Source: Photobacterium atrarenae (GTDB taxonomy: Bacteria; Pseudomonadota; Gammaproteobacteria; Enterobacterales; Vibrionaceae). Taken from it: DNA of 64,000 nucleotides. The stretch spans positions 930,001 through 994,000 of the forward strand of contig NZ_CP101509.1 in the NCBI RefSeq assembly GCF_024380015.1, in the 5' to 3' direction. The translations under genes were made by a program, and so were the position numbers. Below the pieces are notes generated by a model. That model was not told the origin of the DNA and ran no database searches. It saw nothing but the letters and a program-made list of their open reading frames with translations. Positions 17,760 through 26,964 of the stretch are shown here, piece by piece; within the stretch, counting starts at the first letter, position 1; the number at the start of each line of letters is the position of its first letter.

Positions 17760-19422
17760 TGCATCAAGCCAAACGGCAACCTTAAGACAGTTGCTATCCG
17801 GGATTATCGGCACTGTGCCATTCGGGATCCTCACTTTTTCCGATCAGCGGGAAGTTAATATCATTAATGCCCAGGCGGTGACATTACTGGGGTTCGGCGA
17901 TACGGCACCCAGGGAAGTCCTTGATCAAGATTATCTGGAAGTGCTGCAACACGCGCCGGACCTGCTGGATCAGGTTGACAAGCTGTTTTTCCATGGCAAG
18001 TACCGCGAACTGGACTTGAAGAATGTAACCGTTCAGGGGAGAAATCTGAACATTAAGTGTCGCGCCATGATGAAAGGCGTCCTGATCGTGCTGGAAGATA
18101 TCACAGAAGACAATGCTTTGTTGTACCGGGCGACGCATGATGCTCTGACACAGCTGATAAACCGGCAGCACTTTGAAGACTGTGTCAAAGATATGTTAGG
18201 CAAAGCGGTGTCGTCTCAACGGTATGGCGCGCTTGTTTTTATGGATCTCGATAATTTTAAGCCCGTCAATGATTCCGCTGGGCATGCGACGGGTGACGAA
18301 TTATTGCGACGGATCGCAACCTTGTTAAAAAGCCGGGTGAGAAGCGGTGATTTACTTGGCAGGATTGGCGGGGATGAGTTTGCGATTTTACTCGATAACT
18401 GCTCTCCCGGAGATGCCGTATCCATTGTGGAAGATATCCGGAAAAAGGTGGAAAGGCTGGTGTTCTCAAACCAGGGGCTCCCGATTCGGATCACCCTTTC
18501 TGCCGGGATCGCACCTTTTCAGACCCATGCGGCGCCCGATATCAGCAGGCTGCTCAGTGTCGCCGATACTGCTTGTAAGATCGCCAAAGACGAGGGGAGA
18601 AACCGCGTTCATGTGATCGATGACGAGCATGGTGAGTTTGAAACCTATATCAAAAGCGTCAAATGGCTTGATGAGCTTCACCAAGCTATGGAAAACGGTA
18701 TGCTGTTGCTGTACGGGCAAAGAATTGATGGCATCGGCGCGTCCCTGGACAAGCCATACTATGAAGTCCTGCTCCGGCTGAGAAAAAGTGATGATGAAAT
18801 TGTGGGACCGCAATCATTTATCCCGGTTGCAGAGCGGTACCATATGATGCCGGAGATTGACCGGTATGTGATGGCTTCCCTGTTTCGTACCATGGGCAGC
18901 CGCGCAAAATGCACTTATTCGGTGAACCTTTCCGGACAAACCATCTCTGATATCGGCTTGGTTCGTTTTATCGAGAAAATGCGAAATACCTATGTCTTTG
19001 ACCCGAAATGTATTGTTTTCGAAATTACGGAAACGGCAGCCATCAACGATTTTGAAAAAACGCTTCAGGTGATGTCACTGCTGAAACAGCAGGGGTTTCA
19101 GTTCTCGCTAGATGACTTCGGCACCGGACTCTCTTCCTTCAGCTATTTAAAAGCGTTGCCGATTGATACGCTGAAAATCGATGGCCTTTTTGTGAAAGGG
19201 ATGGCAACCGATCAAGTTTCTTACCAAATGGTGAAATCCATCCATGATGTTGCGCACGTGATGGGCTTACAGACAGTCGCAGAATTTGTGGAAAACCAAG
19301 CCATCTACGACTGCCTTGCCAAAATCGGGGTGCAATATGCGCAGGGCTACCATATTCATAAACCGGAGCCGCTCGCTCAATTGGGTTTGCTTAAGCAGGA
19401 GAAAGCGGCGGCGGTCAATTAA
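17752..19422 (+). CDS. PAS-GGDEF-EAL c-di-GMP enzyme
   Basis: The 556-residue cytoplasmic protein has a small PAS-like domain (about 10-120), a GGDEF domain with RIGGDEF near 204, and an EAL domain starting at YEVLLRL near 336. The EAL signature is EVL, but the other catalytic residues are in place (NLSGQT, EITE, DDFGTG, KIDG, TVAEFVE), so it may both make and break c-di-GMP. The ATG at 17752 follows GGGAGG and overlaps the kinase-phosphatase gene by 8 bases; longer in-frame versions lie inside that gene. Context makes it the likely output of the STAS partner switch. Confidence 0.88.
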   Translation: MNDASSQTATLRQLLSGIIGTVPFGILTFSDQREVNIINAQAVTLLGFGDTAPREVLDQDYLEVLQHAPDLLDQVDKLFFHGKYRELDLKNVTVQGRNLNIKCRAMMKGVLIVLEDITEDNALLYRATHDALTQLINRQHFEDCVKDMLGKAVSSQRYGALVFMDLDNFKPVNDSAGHATGDELLRRIATLLKSRVRSGDLLGRIGGDEFAILLDNCSPGDAVSIVEDIRKKVERLVFSNQGLPIRITLSAGIAPFQTHAAPDISRLLSVADTACKIAKDEGRNRVHVIDDEHGEFETYIKSVKWLDELHQAMENGMLLLYGQRIDGIGASLDKPYYEVLLRLRKSDDEIVGPQSFIPVAERYHMMPEIDRYVMASLFRTMGSRAKCTYSVNLSGQTISDIGLVRFIEKMRNTYVFDPKCIVFEITETAAINDFEKTLQVMSLLKQQGFQFSLDDFGTGLSSFSYLKALPIDTLKIDGLFVKGMATDQVSYQMVKSIHDVAHVMGLQTVAEFVENQAIYDCLAKIGVQYAQGYHIHKPEPLAQLGLLKQEKAAAVN

Positions 19423-19492
19423 TCGTGTCCCTTAGAATGTAAAACCGTTATCGCTTCCGAGTATCAGCGCCGTGGGCAATGTTTGAGAGGCT

Positions 19493-20359
19493 CTACTCGT
19501 GTAACCCAACCACCTGCGCCGTGGTTTCGCTCAGGGTAAATTTCCCTTTTGCATCTTTGGTGACCCGCCCCAGGGCGATATCCGGGTCGTGGGTCAGGAC
19601 AACGCGTCCGCTACGGCTCAGTAAATCGCTCAGCAGCGCTTCTTTTTCTTCAATGAGTCCTTCGGGGAAGCGGTCGTAGCCCATGGTGATCGGCAGGTGG
19701 ACCCAGGGTGCGCCGGGGATCAGATCGCCGGTGAAGACCACCGGGCCGTTTGGCATGGCGATTTCCGGCAGGATTTGTCCCGGTGTGTGGCCGTCACTGA
19801 AGTGGAATCGCCAGTCTGGCCCCAGCAGTGGCAGCTTGCCGTCATCATCGACCAGAATTACGCGGCCGCTGAGGGCCAGTGGTTCGAGGATGTCGGCCAG
19901 ATACGAGGCTTTATCGCGTGAATGCGGGTTCATGGCACGCGCCCATTGGCGCTTGCCGGTGATAAATTGCGCGTTGGGAAACAGCAATTCGGGTGGACTG
20001 TCGGGTTGCCAGGCAGAGAGCAGGCCACCGGCATGGTCGAAATGCAGGTGCGTTAAGATCACCAAATCGATGTCTTTGTGGCTCAGGCCGTGCTCGGCCA
20101 GGCTGTCGAGCAGAACGTGGTGTTCTTCCTGAACGCCGAAGCGGGTTTTCATCTCCGGCGAGAAGAAAGCGCCGATCCCGGTTTCAATCAGGATGTTTCG
20201 CTCAGGCTCTTGAACCAGCAGGGCGCGGCAGCCTAACTGGATGCGGTTGTGTTCGTCCGCTGTCATCCAGCGGCTCCACAGGGCTTTTGGGGCGTTGCCG
20301 AACATTGCGCCGCCATCGAGTTTCTGGCTGTTGCCGGTTAAGGTAGTTAGGGTACGCAT
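19493..20359 (-). CDS. MBL-fold metallo-hydrolase
   Basis: The 288-residue protein is a metallo-beta-lactamase-fold hydrolase with the dinuclear metal motif THLHFDHAGG (HxHxDH) and further ligands in FSDGHTPGQ and VFTGDLIPG. The layout resembles quorum-quenching lactonases and related hydrolases, but the substrate is unknown. The ATG at 20359 follows AAGGAAG; the next upstream gene in the same direction (permease) has an almost identical AAGGAAGATCGCATG leader. It is the last gene of a run of hydrolase, permease and acyl-CoA ligase. No signal peptide. Confidence 0.82.
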   Translation of the reverse strand: MRTLTTLTGNSQKLDGGAMFGNAPKALWSRWMTADEHNRIQLGCRALLVQEPERNILIETGIGAFFSPEMKTRFGVQEEHHVLLDSLAEHGLSHKDIDLVILTHLHFDHAGGLLSAWQPDSPPELLFPNAQFITGKRQWARAMNPHSRDKASYLADILEPLALSGRVILVDDDGKLPLLGPDWRFHFSDGHTPGQILPEIAMPNGPVVFTGDLIPGAPWVHLPITMGYDRFPEGLIEEKEALLSDLLSRSGRVVLTHDPDIALGRVTKDAKGKFTLSETTAQVVGLHE

Positions 20360-20458
20360 CGTGTCTTCCTTGATCATCATTATAAGTCGGAACAGCGCAA
20401 AAAGGCACCGGGGCTGGGAGAGCTGTCCCGGTGCGGCTTGATGCTGTTCAGGCGATTG

Positions 20459-21829
20459 TTAGCTGTTGTTCAGGGCTTCTTCATCTTTCTCTTTGACCCT
20501 AAAGCGCAGAATATGCGTGCGCTCAATCAGGATATAGAGAATCACCCCGGTGGCCAGTCCCCAGCTGGCGCCATACACCGCCAGCACAACCCCCATGGTC
20601 CCGGCGATCCCGCGCTCGGTATTGGTGTTGAGTTGCTCCAATCCTACCATCAGGCAGATATAGCCGGTCAACAGCAGGGTCAGTGAGAGGGCAATCGGCA
20701 AGACCGGCTGGAAGAAGCTGACCAGCGGTAGCGCAAACAGGGCGATAAAACCGGTGATCCAGAAGGTACCTGCGCCACTGTAAATTGAGTCCATCGCTTC
20801 GCGGCCATGCTTGTAGCGCTCGGCCATGGTGGCGGCAACGGCGGTCCAGAGCGGACCGGCCAGACCGGGGTATGGCGCAAAGAACGCATGCAGGGCATTA
20901 CGTAGGGCCGTGACCAGGTGTACCCGGTCGATGTTGTTTTCAATTACTTCATCGGTACGCAATTCATCGGCGCGCTGCATCAGTGACTGGCCGACAATGA
21001 TGTCACCAAAGGCAATAATATAGGCGATCACCGCTGTCGGGATTGCCATCAGGAATACATCGAATCCCGGAAAGCCAACACTGAACGGCAGGTATTGCCA
21101 CATTCCGGCAAAATCAGGCGCGGTGATGCCCCAGCGGACATCCGGCATCGGGTACTCCCCTACGGCGATCCCGACTCCAATCGCGATGACCATCCCGGGC
21201 ACCATGCCGTAGTTGACGATTTTCTTCGCCATCGGTACCCGCTCCAGCAGTCCTTTGAACGAGACCGAGAACATCAGGTAGAGACAAATCAGGCTGCCGA
21301 TCACCAGCGAGATCGGGGTCGCGGCCAGGCGGCCACCGCTGGAGATCTCCCCCATCAGGGCGGCGATCCCGGCACCAATGATGATCCCGCCTTTGAGCGA
21401 GTTCGGCACCAGCTTGACCATGGTCGAGCCGAGCCGGGTAACGCCTAATATCAGGAAGATGACAAACACCAGCAGTTGCAGGGCAAACAGGGCCTGAATC
21501 GCCGCCGGGCCCGGTTCAAAATCGCCGAGGAACAGCAGCACTACCGGAATGCCGGGAGTGATCCAGCCGGGAACAAACGGGACCCCCAGCAGTGCGGGCA
21601 GCATAAAGCCGACGCCGCATACCACGACATAGGCCAAGGCTATGTCGTAGGGAAGGCCGAGGTATTTTTCCAGCAGCGGGATCATGGCCAGGCTGACCAC
21701 AAACATGATCAGGGCCTGGAGCATCTCCGCGAACTCCCAGCGGTAATGGATAAAGGGGATACGTACTTTGAAAGGACCCAGTGGCCAGTACGGCTGCTCG
21801 GACCCCTGCTGTCGTTGATAAACCTGCAT
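20459..21829 (-). CDS. UraA/SLC23-26-fold membrane permease
   Basis: The 456-residue protein is very hydrophobic, with about 12 to 14 membrane segments. The stretch LVPNSLKGGIIIGAGIAAL and the overall pattern resemble the nucleobase/ascorbate/sulfate transporter fold, but it is not close to uracil or xanthine permeases. The neighbouring acyl-CoA ligase and hydrolase suggest it imports a carboxylate, which is inference. The ATG at 21829 follows AAGGAAG; an upstream in-frame ATG lacks one. It lies about 100 bases after the ligase gene. Confidence 0.72.
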   Translation of the reverse strand: MQVYQRQQGSEQPYWPLGPFKVRIPFIHYRWEFAEMLQALIMFVVSLAMIPLLEKYLGLPYDIALAYVVVCGVGFMLPALLGVPFVPGWITPGIPVVLLFLGDFEPGPAAIQALFALQLLVFVIFLILGVTRLGSTMVKLVPNSLKGGIIIGAGIAALMGEISSGGRLAATPISLVIGSLICLYLMFSVSFKGLLERVPMAKKIVNYGMVPGMVIAIGVGIAVGEYPMPDVRWGITAPDFAGMWQYLPFSVGFPGFDVFLMAIPTAVIAYIIAFGDIIVGQSLMQRADELRTDEVIENNIDRVHLVTALRNALHAFFAPYPGLAGPLWTAVAATMAERYKHGREAMDSIYSGAGTFWITGFIALFALPLVSFFQPVLPIALSLTLLLTGYICLMVGLEQLNTNTERGIAGTMGVVLAVYGASWGLATGVILYILIERTHILRFRVKEKDEEALNNS

Positions 21830-21930
21830 GCGATCTTCCTTGTTCTGTGTGTTCACGGATTGGATTGTTGTTGTAATCGGGTGGTGCGGTTGCTCAGACA
21901 GAGCAGGCGGCAGCCCGCTCTGCCTAGGGT

Positions 21931-23550
21931 TCAGGCTTTCTTCGCCCAGTCGCGCAGGACATATTTCTGCACTTTACCGGTCGAGGTTTTCGGGAGGTTG
22001 GTGAAAACAATGGTCTTCGGAATCTTAAAGCCCGCAAGGTGCTGGCGACAGTAATCGATAATTTCCTCTTCGGTGGCGTATTCGCTCTGCTTGAGGGTGA
22101 CAAAGGCGCAAGGGGATTCGCCCCATTTCTCGTCCGGCTTGGCAACCACGGATACCTCCATGATGGCCGGGTGTTTATACAGCACATCTTCCAGCTCGAT
22201 GGTGGAAATATTCTCGCCGCCGGAGATGATGATATCTTTCAGCCGATCTTTGATTTCGATATAGCCGTTGGGGTGGCACACCCCGAGATCGCCGGTATGG
22301 AACCAGCCGCCCTCAAAGGCTTCCGCGGTCGCGGTCGGGTTTTTCAGGTAGCCTTTCATCACTGTGTTGCCGCGCATGAAAATCTCACCGATGGTTTTGC
22401 CGTCTTTGGCGACCGGTTTGAGGGTCTGGATATCGGCGACCATCACTCCTTCCAAAGTCGGATAGCGTACCCCCTGGCGGGATTTCAGCGTCGCGCGCTC
22501 TTCCAGGCTGAGTTCGTCCCACTCTTCATGCCAGGCGCACACGGTCACCGGGCCGTAGACTTCGGTCAGGCCGTAGACGTGCGTGACTTTGATCCCCATT
22601 TGCTCGATATCACCAATCACCTGGGCGGGAGGCGCGGCACCGGCCACCATGGCCTCGACCGGGTGATCAATCGCCGCTTTGGCGGTTTCCGGCATATTGA
22701 TCAGGGCGTTGAGGACAATCGGTGCACCGCACATGTGGCTGACCCGGTGTTCGCGGATCAGCGTCAGGATTTTTTGCGGGTCGACCCGGCGCAGGAATAC
22801 ATGGACGCCGGCCAGCGCAGTGACGGTCCACGGATAGCACCAGCCGTTGCAGTGGAACATTGGCAGGGTCCACAGATAGACCGGATGCTGACCCATTGAC
22901 CAGGTCATCTGGTTGCCCAGCGAGTTGAGGTAAGCGCCGCGGTGGTGGTACACCACACCTTTCGGGTTGCCGGTGGTGCCGGAAGTATAGTTGAGGGAGA
23001 TGGCCTGCCATTCATCACTCGGCCACTGCCAATCGTAGTTGGGATCGCCCTCGGCCAGAAAAGCCTCGTAGTCGAGCTCGCTGGTGGCGGCACCTTCGCC
23101 GTATTCCGGATCGTCGACGTCAATGACCAGCGGCGGGTTGTCCAGCATGGTGATAGCGTCGCGGATCACGTCATGAAACTCGCGATCGCAGATCAACACC
23201 TTGGCTTCACCATGGCCCAGCATAAAGGCGATGGCTTCGGCATCGAGACGAACGTTCAGGGTATTGAGCACCGCCCCAATCATTGGGACGCCGAAGTGGG
23301 CTTCCAACATGGCCGGGATATTGGGCAGCATCACGGCCACGGTATCACCTTTGCCGATCCCGCGCCCGGCCAGCGCAGATGCCAGTTGGCGGCAGCGCTG
23401 ATAGGTTTCTGACCAGTTACGGCGGATTGCGCCGTGAATGACGGCCGGGTAGTCAGGGTAGACCGCCGCCGTGCGCTCAAGAAAGCTCAGTGGCGTGAGT
23501 GCGATGTGGTTGACGTCACAAGGTGTCAGACCCGTCTCATACATAGACAT
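21931..23550 (-). CDS. Acyl-CoA synthetase (DmdB/AlkK-like)
   Basis: The 539-residue protein is an adenylate-forming acyl-CoA ligase with P-loop-like YTSGTTGNPKGV near 190, the adenylation motif HVYGLTEVYGP, WFHTGDLG, and the C-terminal lysine in KTSTGKVQK. It activates a carboxylic acid to its CoA thioester. Sequence style is that of short- to medium-chain and methylthiopropionate-type ligases, but the substrate cannot be read from sequence. It is the first gene of a leftward run and is divergent from a two-component system. The ATG at 23550 follows GAGGG. Confidence 0.87.
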   Translation of the reverse strand: MSMYETGLTPCDVNHIALTPLSFLERTAAVYPDYPAVIHGAIRRNWSETYQRCRQLASALAGRGIGKGDTVAVMLPNIPAMLEAHFGVPMIGAVLNTLNVRLDAEAIAFMLGHGEAKVLICDREFHDVIRDAITMLDNPPLVIDVDDPEYGEGAATSELDYEAFLAEGDPNYDWQWPSDEWQAISLNYTSGTTGNPKGVVYHHRGAYLNSLGNQMTWSMGQHPVYLWTLPMFHCNGWCYPWTVTALAGVHVFLRRVDPQKILTLIREHRVSHMCGAPIVLNALINMPETAKAAIDHPVEAMVAGAAPPAQVIGDIEQMGIKVTHVYGLTEVYGPVTVCAWHEEWDELSLEERATLKSRQGVRYPTLEGVMVADIQTLKPVAKDGKTIGEIFMRGNTVMKGYLKNPTATAEAFEGGWFHTGDLGVCHPNGYIEIKDRLKDIIISGGENISTIELEDVLYKHPAIMEVSVVAKPDEKWGESPCAFVTLKQSEYATEEEIIDYCRQHLAGFKIPKTIVFTNLPKTSTGKVQKYVLRDWAKKA

Positions 23551-23761
23551 GCAGTTTCCCTCTTTCTTGTCTGTTATTCCGTTATCAGGATTATCGAAAA
23601 TTTAATGTTTTGTTAACATGTGGTAATTTATAGCAAGCCAGAACGAATTATGGAAATAGCCTATAGTCGTATAGTATTTTTACTATACGGCTGTGGCGGG
23701 TGTCGGCTGAGTAGGTTTTTTTAAGGCCCAGCAATATTTTTCAAGGAATTGATAGCAAACG

Positions 23762-26083
23762 ATGGCAGGCGAACAGGGACGGCTTTATCTCGATTTGTGG
23801 TTGCGGTTACTCCAGCAGGGCGCGGCAGCCGAGCAGGCGGCGGCCTTGTGTCGTTATGCCGAGTCCTGGCCCGGGGTCAGCCAGGCATACTGGCTCAGTT
23901 GGCAGCCCCAAGAGCAGATTTATGCCCATGACGGCGGCGGACCGGCACTGCCGCCGGGCCAGGGCGATCCGCTTAAAGCCAGCGATGCTGCCCTGTTTGA
24001 ACAACTCAACCGGGATACGTGCCTGTCGCTTGCCGAAGTGCGTCAGGAACAAATGTGGTTGTCCGGCCGGTTGCGCCGGGCGGGGCTGGCTCAGGGGACA
24101 CTGATCGCGTTGACCCCGGTCACCCCCGGGGTGCTGGTGGTTGCAACGTCCACCGAGCAGCAAGCAGATGCATTACCGGCGATGGCCACGCTGTTGCAAA
24201 CTTTACTTATCAACCGGCCGAAACAGGCCCCGGAAGTGGTGCTGTTACAGCGTGACCCCTTGCCCGGTCTTCGGTTCAATCACTTTGGTGTCCCGTTGGC
24301 AATGAACGCGGCGATGCAGCAATTGCTGGCGCACCAGCCTGAATCCGGACTCTCTGAGATGTTGCCGGTCAACTATGCCCAGCTGATCACGGCTTGTCTT
24401 GAGCAGGGGCGGGCGATTGGCGAGGTGGAATCCGCCTGGGCCGAAAAATTCTTGCTGTGGCAGTTTATCCCGGAGCCCTCGCTGGATACGGTGATGGTGC
24501 GCTGCCGTGATGCGACCGCAGAAATTCGCCGCAAGCGTGAAGCGGCGGTGGCCTCACGGTTGTACCGGTTGATCACCGAAAATACGACTGACTTGATCTC
24601 CCGCCATACCCCGGATGGCCGCTTTCTTGATGCCTCCCCGGCCTCCTGGATCCTGCTGGGTTACTGGCCGGAAGCGCTGCGGGGACGTCCGGCGCATTCG
24701 CTGCTTCACCCCCGGGATCGGGGGCGTTCCCTGTTTCAGGCGGCAGAAGCGCTGGCACGGGACGGCTACCTGACCCTGACCTACCGGATCCGCCATTGTG
24801 ACGGGCACTATTTATGGTTCGAAACGGCTTGTCGTGGGATCCGCGAAACCTATACCGGTGATGTGGTCGAGATTGTTTGTATCTCGCGGGACATTACAGC
24901 CCGGGTGCGGGCAGAGGAAGAGAACCGCCGGCTGGCGGAAGTGGTCCGGGCCAATACCGATCTGGTGTTGTTTATCGACTCGCAATGGCAGCTGAGTATG
25001 GTGAATCCTGCGGCTCGCCGGGCGCTGGGGATCCGGGGTGATAAAGACCTGCCATCGCTGGTTGACTTGCTGACCCCGGAAGATTTTCAACGGCTGCGCC
25101 AGCAAGGCTGGTCCGGCGCAATCCAGCGCGGTGCCTGGGCAACGGAAGTCCGGCTGTTGCCGTTGGGGTCGGATAACGGTTTTGTGGTGTCTTTAGTGTT
25201 GCTGGCCCATAAAGGGGCCGGTGGTCAGTACTACTTTTCGCTGGTGGCCCGGGATATGACCGAGCGAGAGCTGCGCGAAGCGGAGCAGCGCCGACATCAG
25301 GATGAACTGGCGCACACTGCCCGGTTGATCACCATGGGTGAGCTGGCTTCCGGTATCGCCCATGAGATTAACCAGCCGCTGGCGGCGGTGATGAATTATG
25401 CCAGTGCCAGTCAGCGTTATCTGAAGGCCCTTGAAGAGCGGCCTGAAAATGTTGCCCGGGTTGCCGAAGGGTTGCGGTTGATTGCGGATCAGGCCCGCCA
25501 TGCCGCGGCGGTGATCAGCCGGCTGCGGGGGTTTTTGCGTAAAGGCTCGCGTAACATCCAGCCGCTGGCGATTGATACTGTGGTGCGTGAGGCGATGGAT
25601 TTATGTGCCTGGGAGGCCAGTCGTCATCAGGTGACACTGCAATATGTTCCGGATCAAGCACCGCGAGGCCTGCAGCCGGAAGGGAAGCTATGTGAGTCGG
25701 AGCTCCCGATGGTTTACGGTGATGCTGTGTTGATGGAGCAGGTGCTGGTCAATTTGCTGCGCAATGCCATTGAGGCCAATTGGGAGCAAGCGCCGCAGCA
25801 GGCATCGCGGGTGGTGATCCGGGTGGCTGTTGAAGGCGACAAACTCTGTTTGAGGGTGAGCGATCAAGGGCCGGGATTGCCGGACGAGGCGCGGGAAAAG
25901 CTGTTTACCCCGTTTTATACCAGCAAGCCCGATGGCCTGGGGCTGGGACTGTCGATGAGTCGGACCATTGCCGAAGGGTTTGGCGGCGGTCTCGATGTTG
26001 ATGCGTCTGATGGGGTAGGATTGACCTTTTGTTGTTGGCTCCCGTTGCGGCTCAGGGGTGAGAACGTGCCGTCGCGTGGTTAG
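23762..26083 (+). CDS. Soluble PAS-domain sensor histidine kinase
   Basis: The 773-residue kinase has no clear membrane segment. An N-terminal sensor region (about 1-260) is unassigned, two PAS domains follow (about 265-385 and 395-510), then a HisKA domain with GELASGIAHEINQPLAAV (phospho-His near 532) and an ATPase domain with VNLLRNAIEA, VSDQGPGLP and DGLGLGLSMSRTIAEG. The H-box matches FixL/DctB-type kinases. Its partner is the FixJ-like regulator 30 bases downstream. Divergence from the acyl-CoA ligase run suggests that run is its target, perhaps sensing the ligase substrate. Confidence 0.88.
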   Translation: MAGEQGRLYLDLWLRLLQQGAAAEQAAALCRYAESWPGVSQAYWLSWQPQEQIYAHDGGGPALPPGQGDPLKASDAALFEQLNRDTCLSLAEVRQEQMWLSGRLRRAGLAQGTLIALTPVTPGVLVVATSTEQQADALPAMATLLQTLLINRPKQAPEVVLLQRDPLPGLRFNHFGVPLAMNAAMQQLLAHQPESGLSEMLPVNYAQLITACLEQGRAIGEVESAWAEKFLLWQFIPEPSLDTVMVRCRDATAEIRRKREAAVASRLYRLITENTTDLISRHTPDGRFLDASPASWILLGYWPEALRGRPAHSLLHPRDRGRSLFQAAEALARDGYLTLTYRIRHCDGHYLWFETACRGIRETYTGDVVEIVCISRDITARVRAEEENRRLAEVVRANTDLVLFIDSQWQLSMVNPAARRALGIRGDKDLPSLVDLLTPEDFQRLRQQGWSGAIQRGAWATEVRLLPLGSDNGFVVSLVLLAHKGAGGQYYFSLVARDMTERELREAEQRRHQDELAHTARLITMGELASGIAHEINQPLAAVMNYASASQRYLKALEERPENVARVAEGLRLIADQARHAAAVISRLRGFLRKGSRNIQPLAIDTVVREAMDLCAWEASRHQVTLQYVPDQAPRGLQPEGKLCESELPMVYGDAVLMEQVLVNLLRNAIEANWEQAPQQASRVVIRVAVEGDKLCLRVSDQGPGLPDEAREKLFTPFYTSKPDGLGLGLSMSRTIAEGFGGGLDVDASDGVGLTFCCWLPLRLRGENVPSRG

Positions 26084-26112
26084 GGCTGGATTGAATAGGC
26101 TAAGGAGAAGCA

Positions 26113-26745
26113 ATGCTGAGTGAGCAGATTGTCTATGTCGTCGATGATGATCAGGGAATGCGGGATTCGACCCTGTGGTTGTTCGAGTCGGTCGGGTTGA
26201 AAGCTGTGCCCTTTAGCAGTGGCCAGGCATTTCTTGAGGCGTGCGATCCCAAAGCCAATGCCTGTGTGTTGCTGGATATTCGGATGCCCGGGATGGGTGG
26301 GTTGCATGTGCAGGAAGAAATGCGTCGGCGCGACATTCACCTGCCGGTGATTTTTGTCAGCGGCCATGCCGATGTGCCGATTGTGGTACGGGCATTTAAA
26401 GCCGGTGCGGTGGATTTTATCGAAAAACCCTATAATGAGCAGTTACTGCTCGATAGTGTCCAGCAGGCCCTGAATAGCAAGACAACTGTGACCGTCAGCT
26501 ATACCAAGCAGGCTGTTCAGGAGCAGCTGGCCGGGCTGACACCGCGGGAGCAGGATGTCTTTTTGCCCCTGGTGCAGGGCTTTACCAATCGGGAAATTGC
26601 TGAGCAGTTAGGGATCAGCGTCAAAACCGTTGACTTGTATCGCTCCCGGGTGATGAAGCGCCTGGCAGCGGATCACCTGCCAGCGCTGGTCGGCATGGCG
26701 ATTGCCGCGGGTCTGGTTGATCCCCTGGATCTGCGGGCGAAATAG
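26113..26745 (+). CDS. FixJ-family response regulator
   Basis: The 210-residue regulator has a receiver domain (VYVVDDDQG acidic pocket, phospho-Asp in VLLDIRMPGMG, conserved Lys in DFIEKPY) and a LuxR-type helix-turn-helix (LTPREQDVFLPLVQG, then TNREIAEQLGISVKTVDLYRS). It follows the kinase with an AGGAG ribosome site and should activate DNA targets when phosphorylated. Confidence 0.92.
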   Translation: MLSEQIVYVVDDDQGMRDSTLWLFESVGLKAVPFSSGQAFLEACDPKANACVLLDIRMPGMGGLHVQEEMRRRDIHLPVIFVSGHADVPIVVRAFKAGAVDFIEKPYNEQLLLDSVQQALNSKTTVTVSYTKQAVQEQLAGLTPREQDVFLPLVQGFTNREIAEQLGISVKTVDLYRSRVMKRLAADHLPALVGMAIAAGLVDPLDLRAK

Positions 26746-26846
26746 CAACGGCGCTACCCATTTTTACCTGTCTCCTGAGAAATTCCAGGAGTTGTTTAAT
26801 TCCCCCTCCTTTTCTTCGTACGCGCTGTGGATTGTCTCAAGATGGG

Positions 26847-26860
26847 ACAACTTGAGTTGT
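26847..26860. promoter_or_regulatory. Dyad upstream of the FAD oxidase gene
   Basis: ACAACT-TG-AGTTGT is a 6+6 dyad, nested in a second one (CTCAAG at 26836 and CTTGAG at 26851). It lies about 105 bases before the oxidase start codon and could be an operator, perhaps for the preceding regulator. No experimental basis. Confidence 0.3.
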
Positions 26861-26964
26861 GAAGATACGTTTTACTTAGGAAGAAGGTCGTACAGGGTCT
26901 TGGCAGAAGCCAAGCGCCCGGCAGAAGCGATCCTACGAATCATAAAACGACTCAGGAGGCGGGT

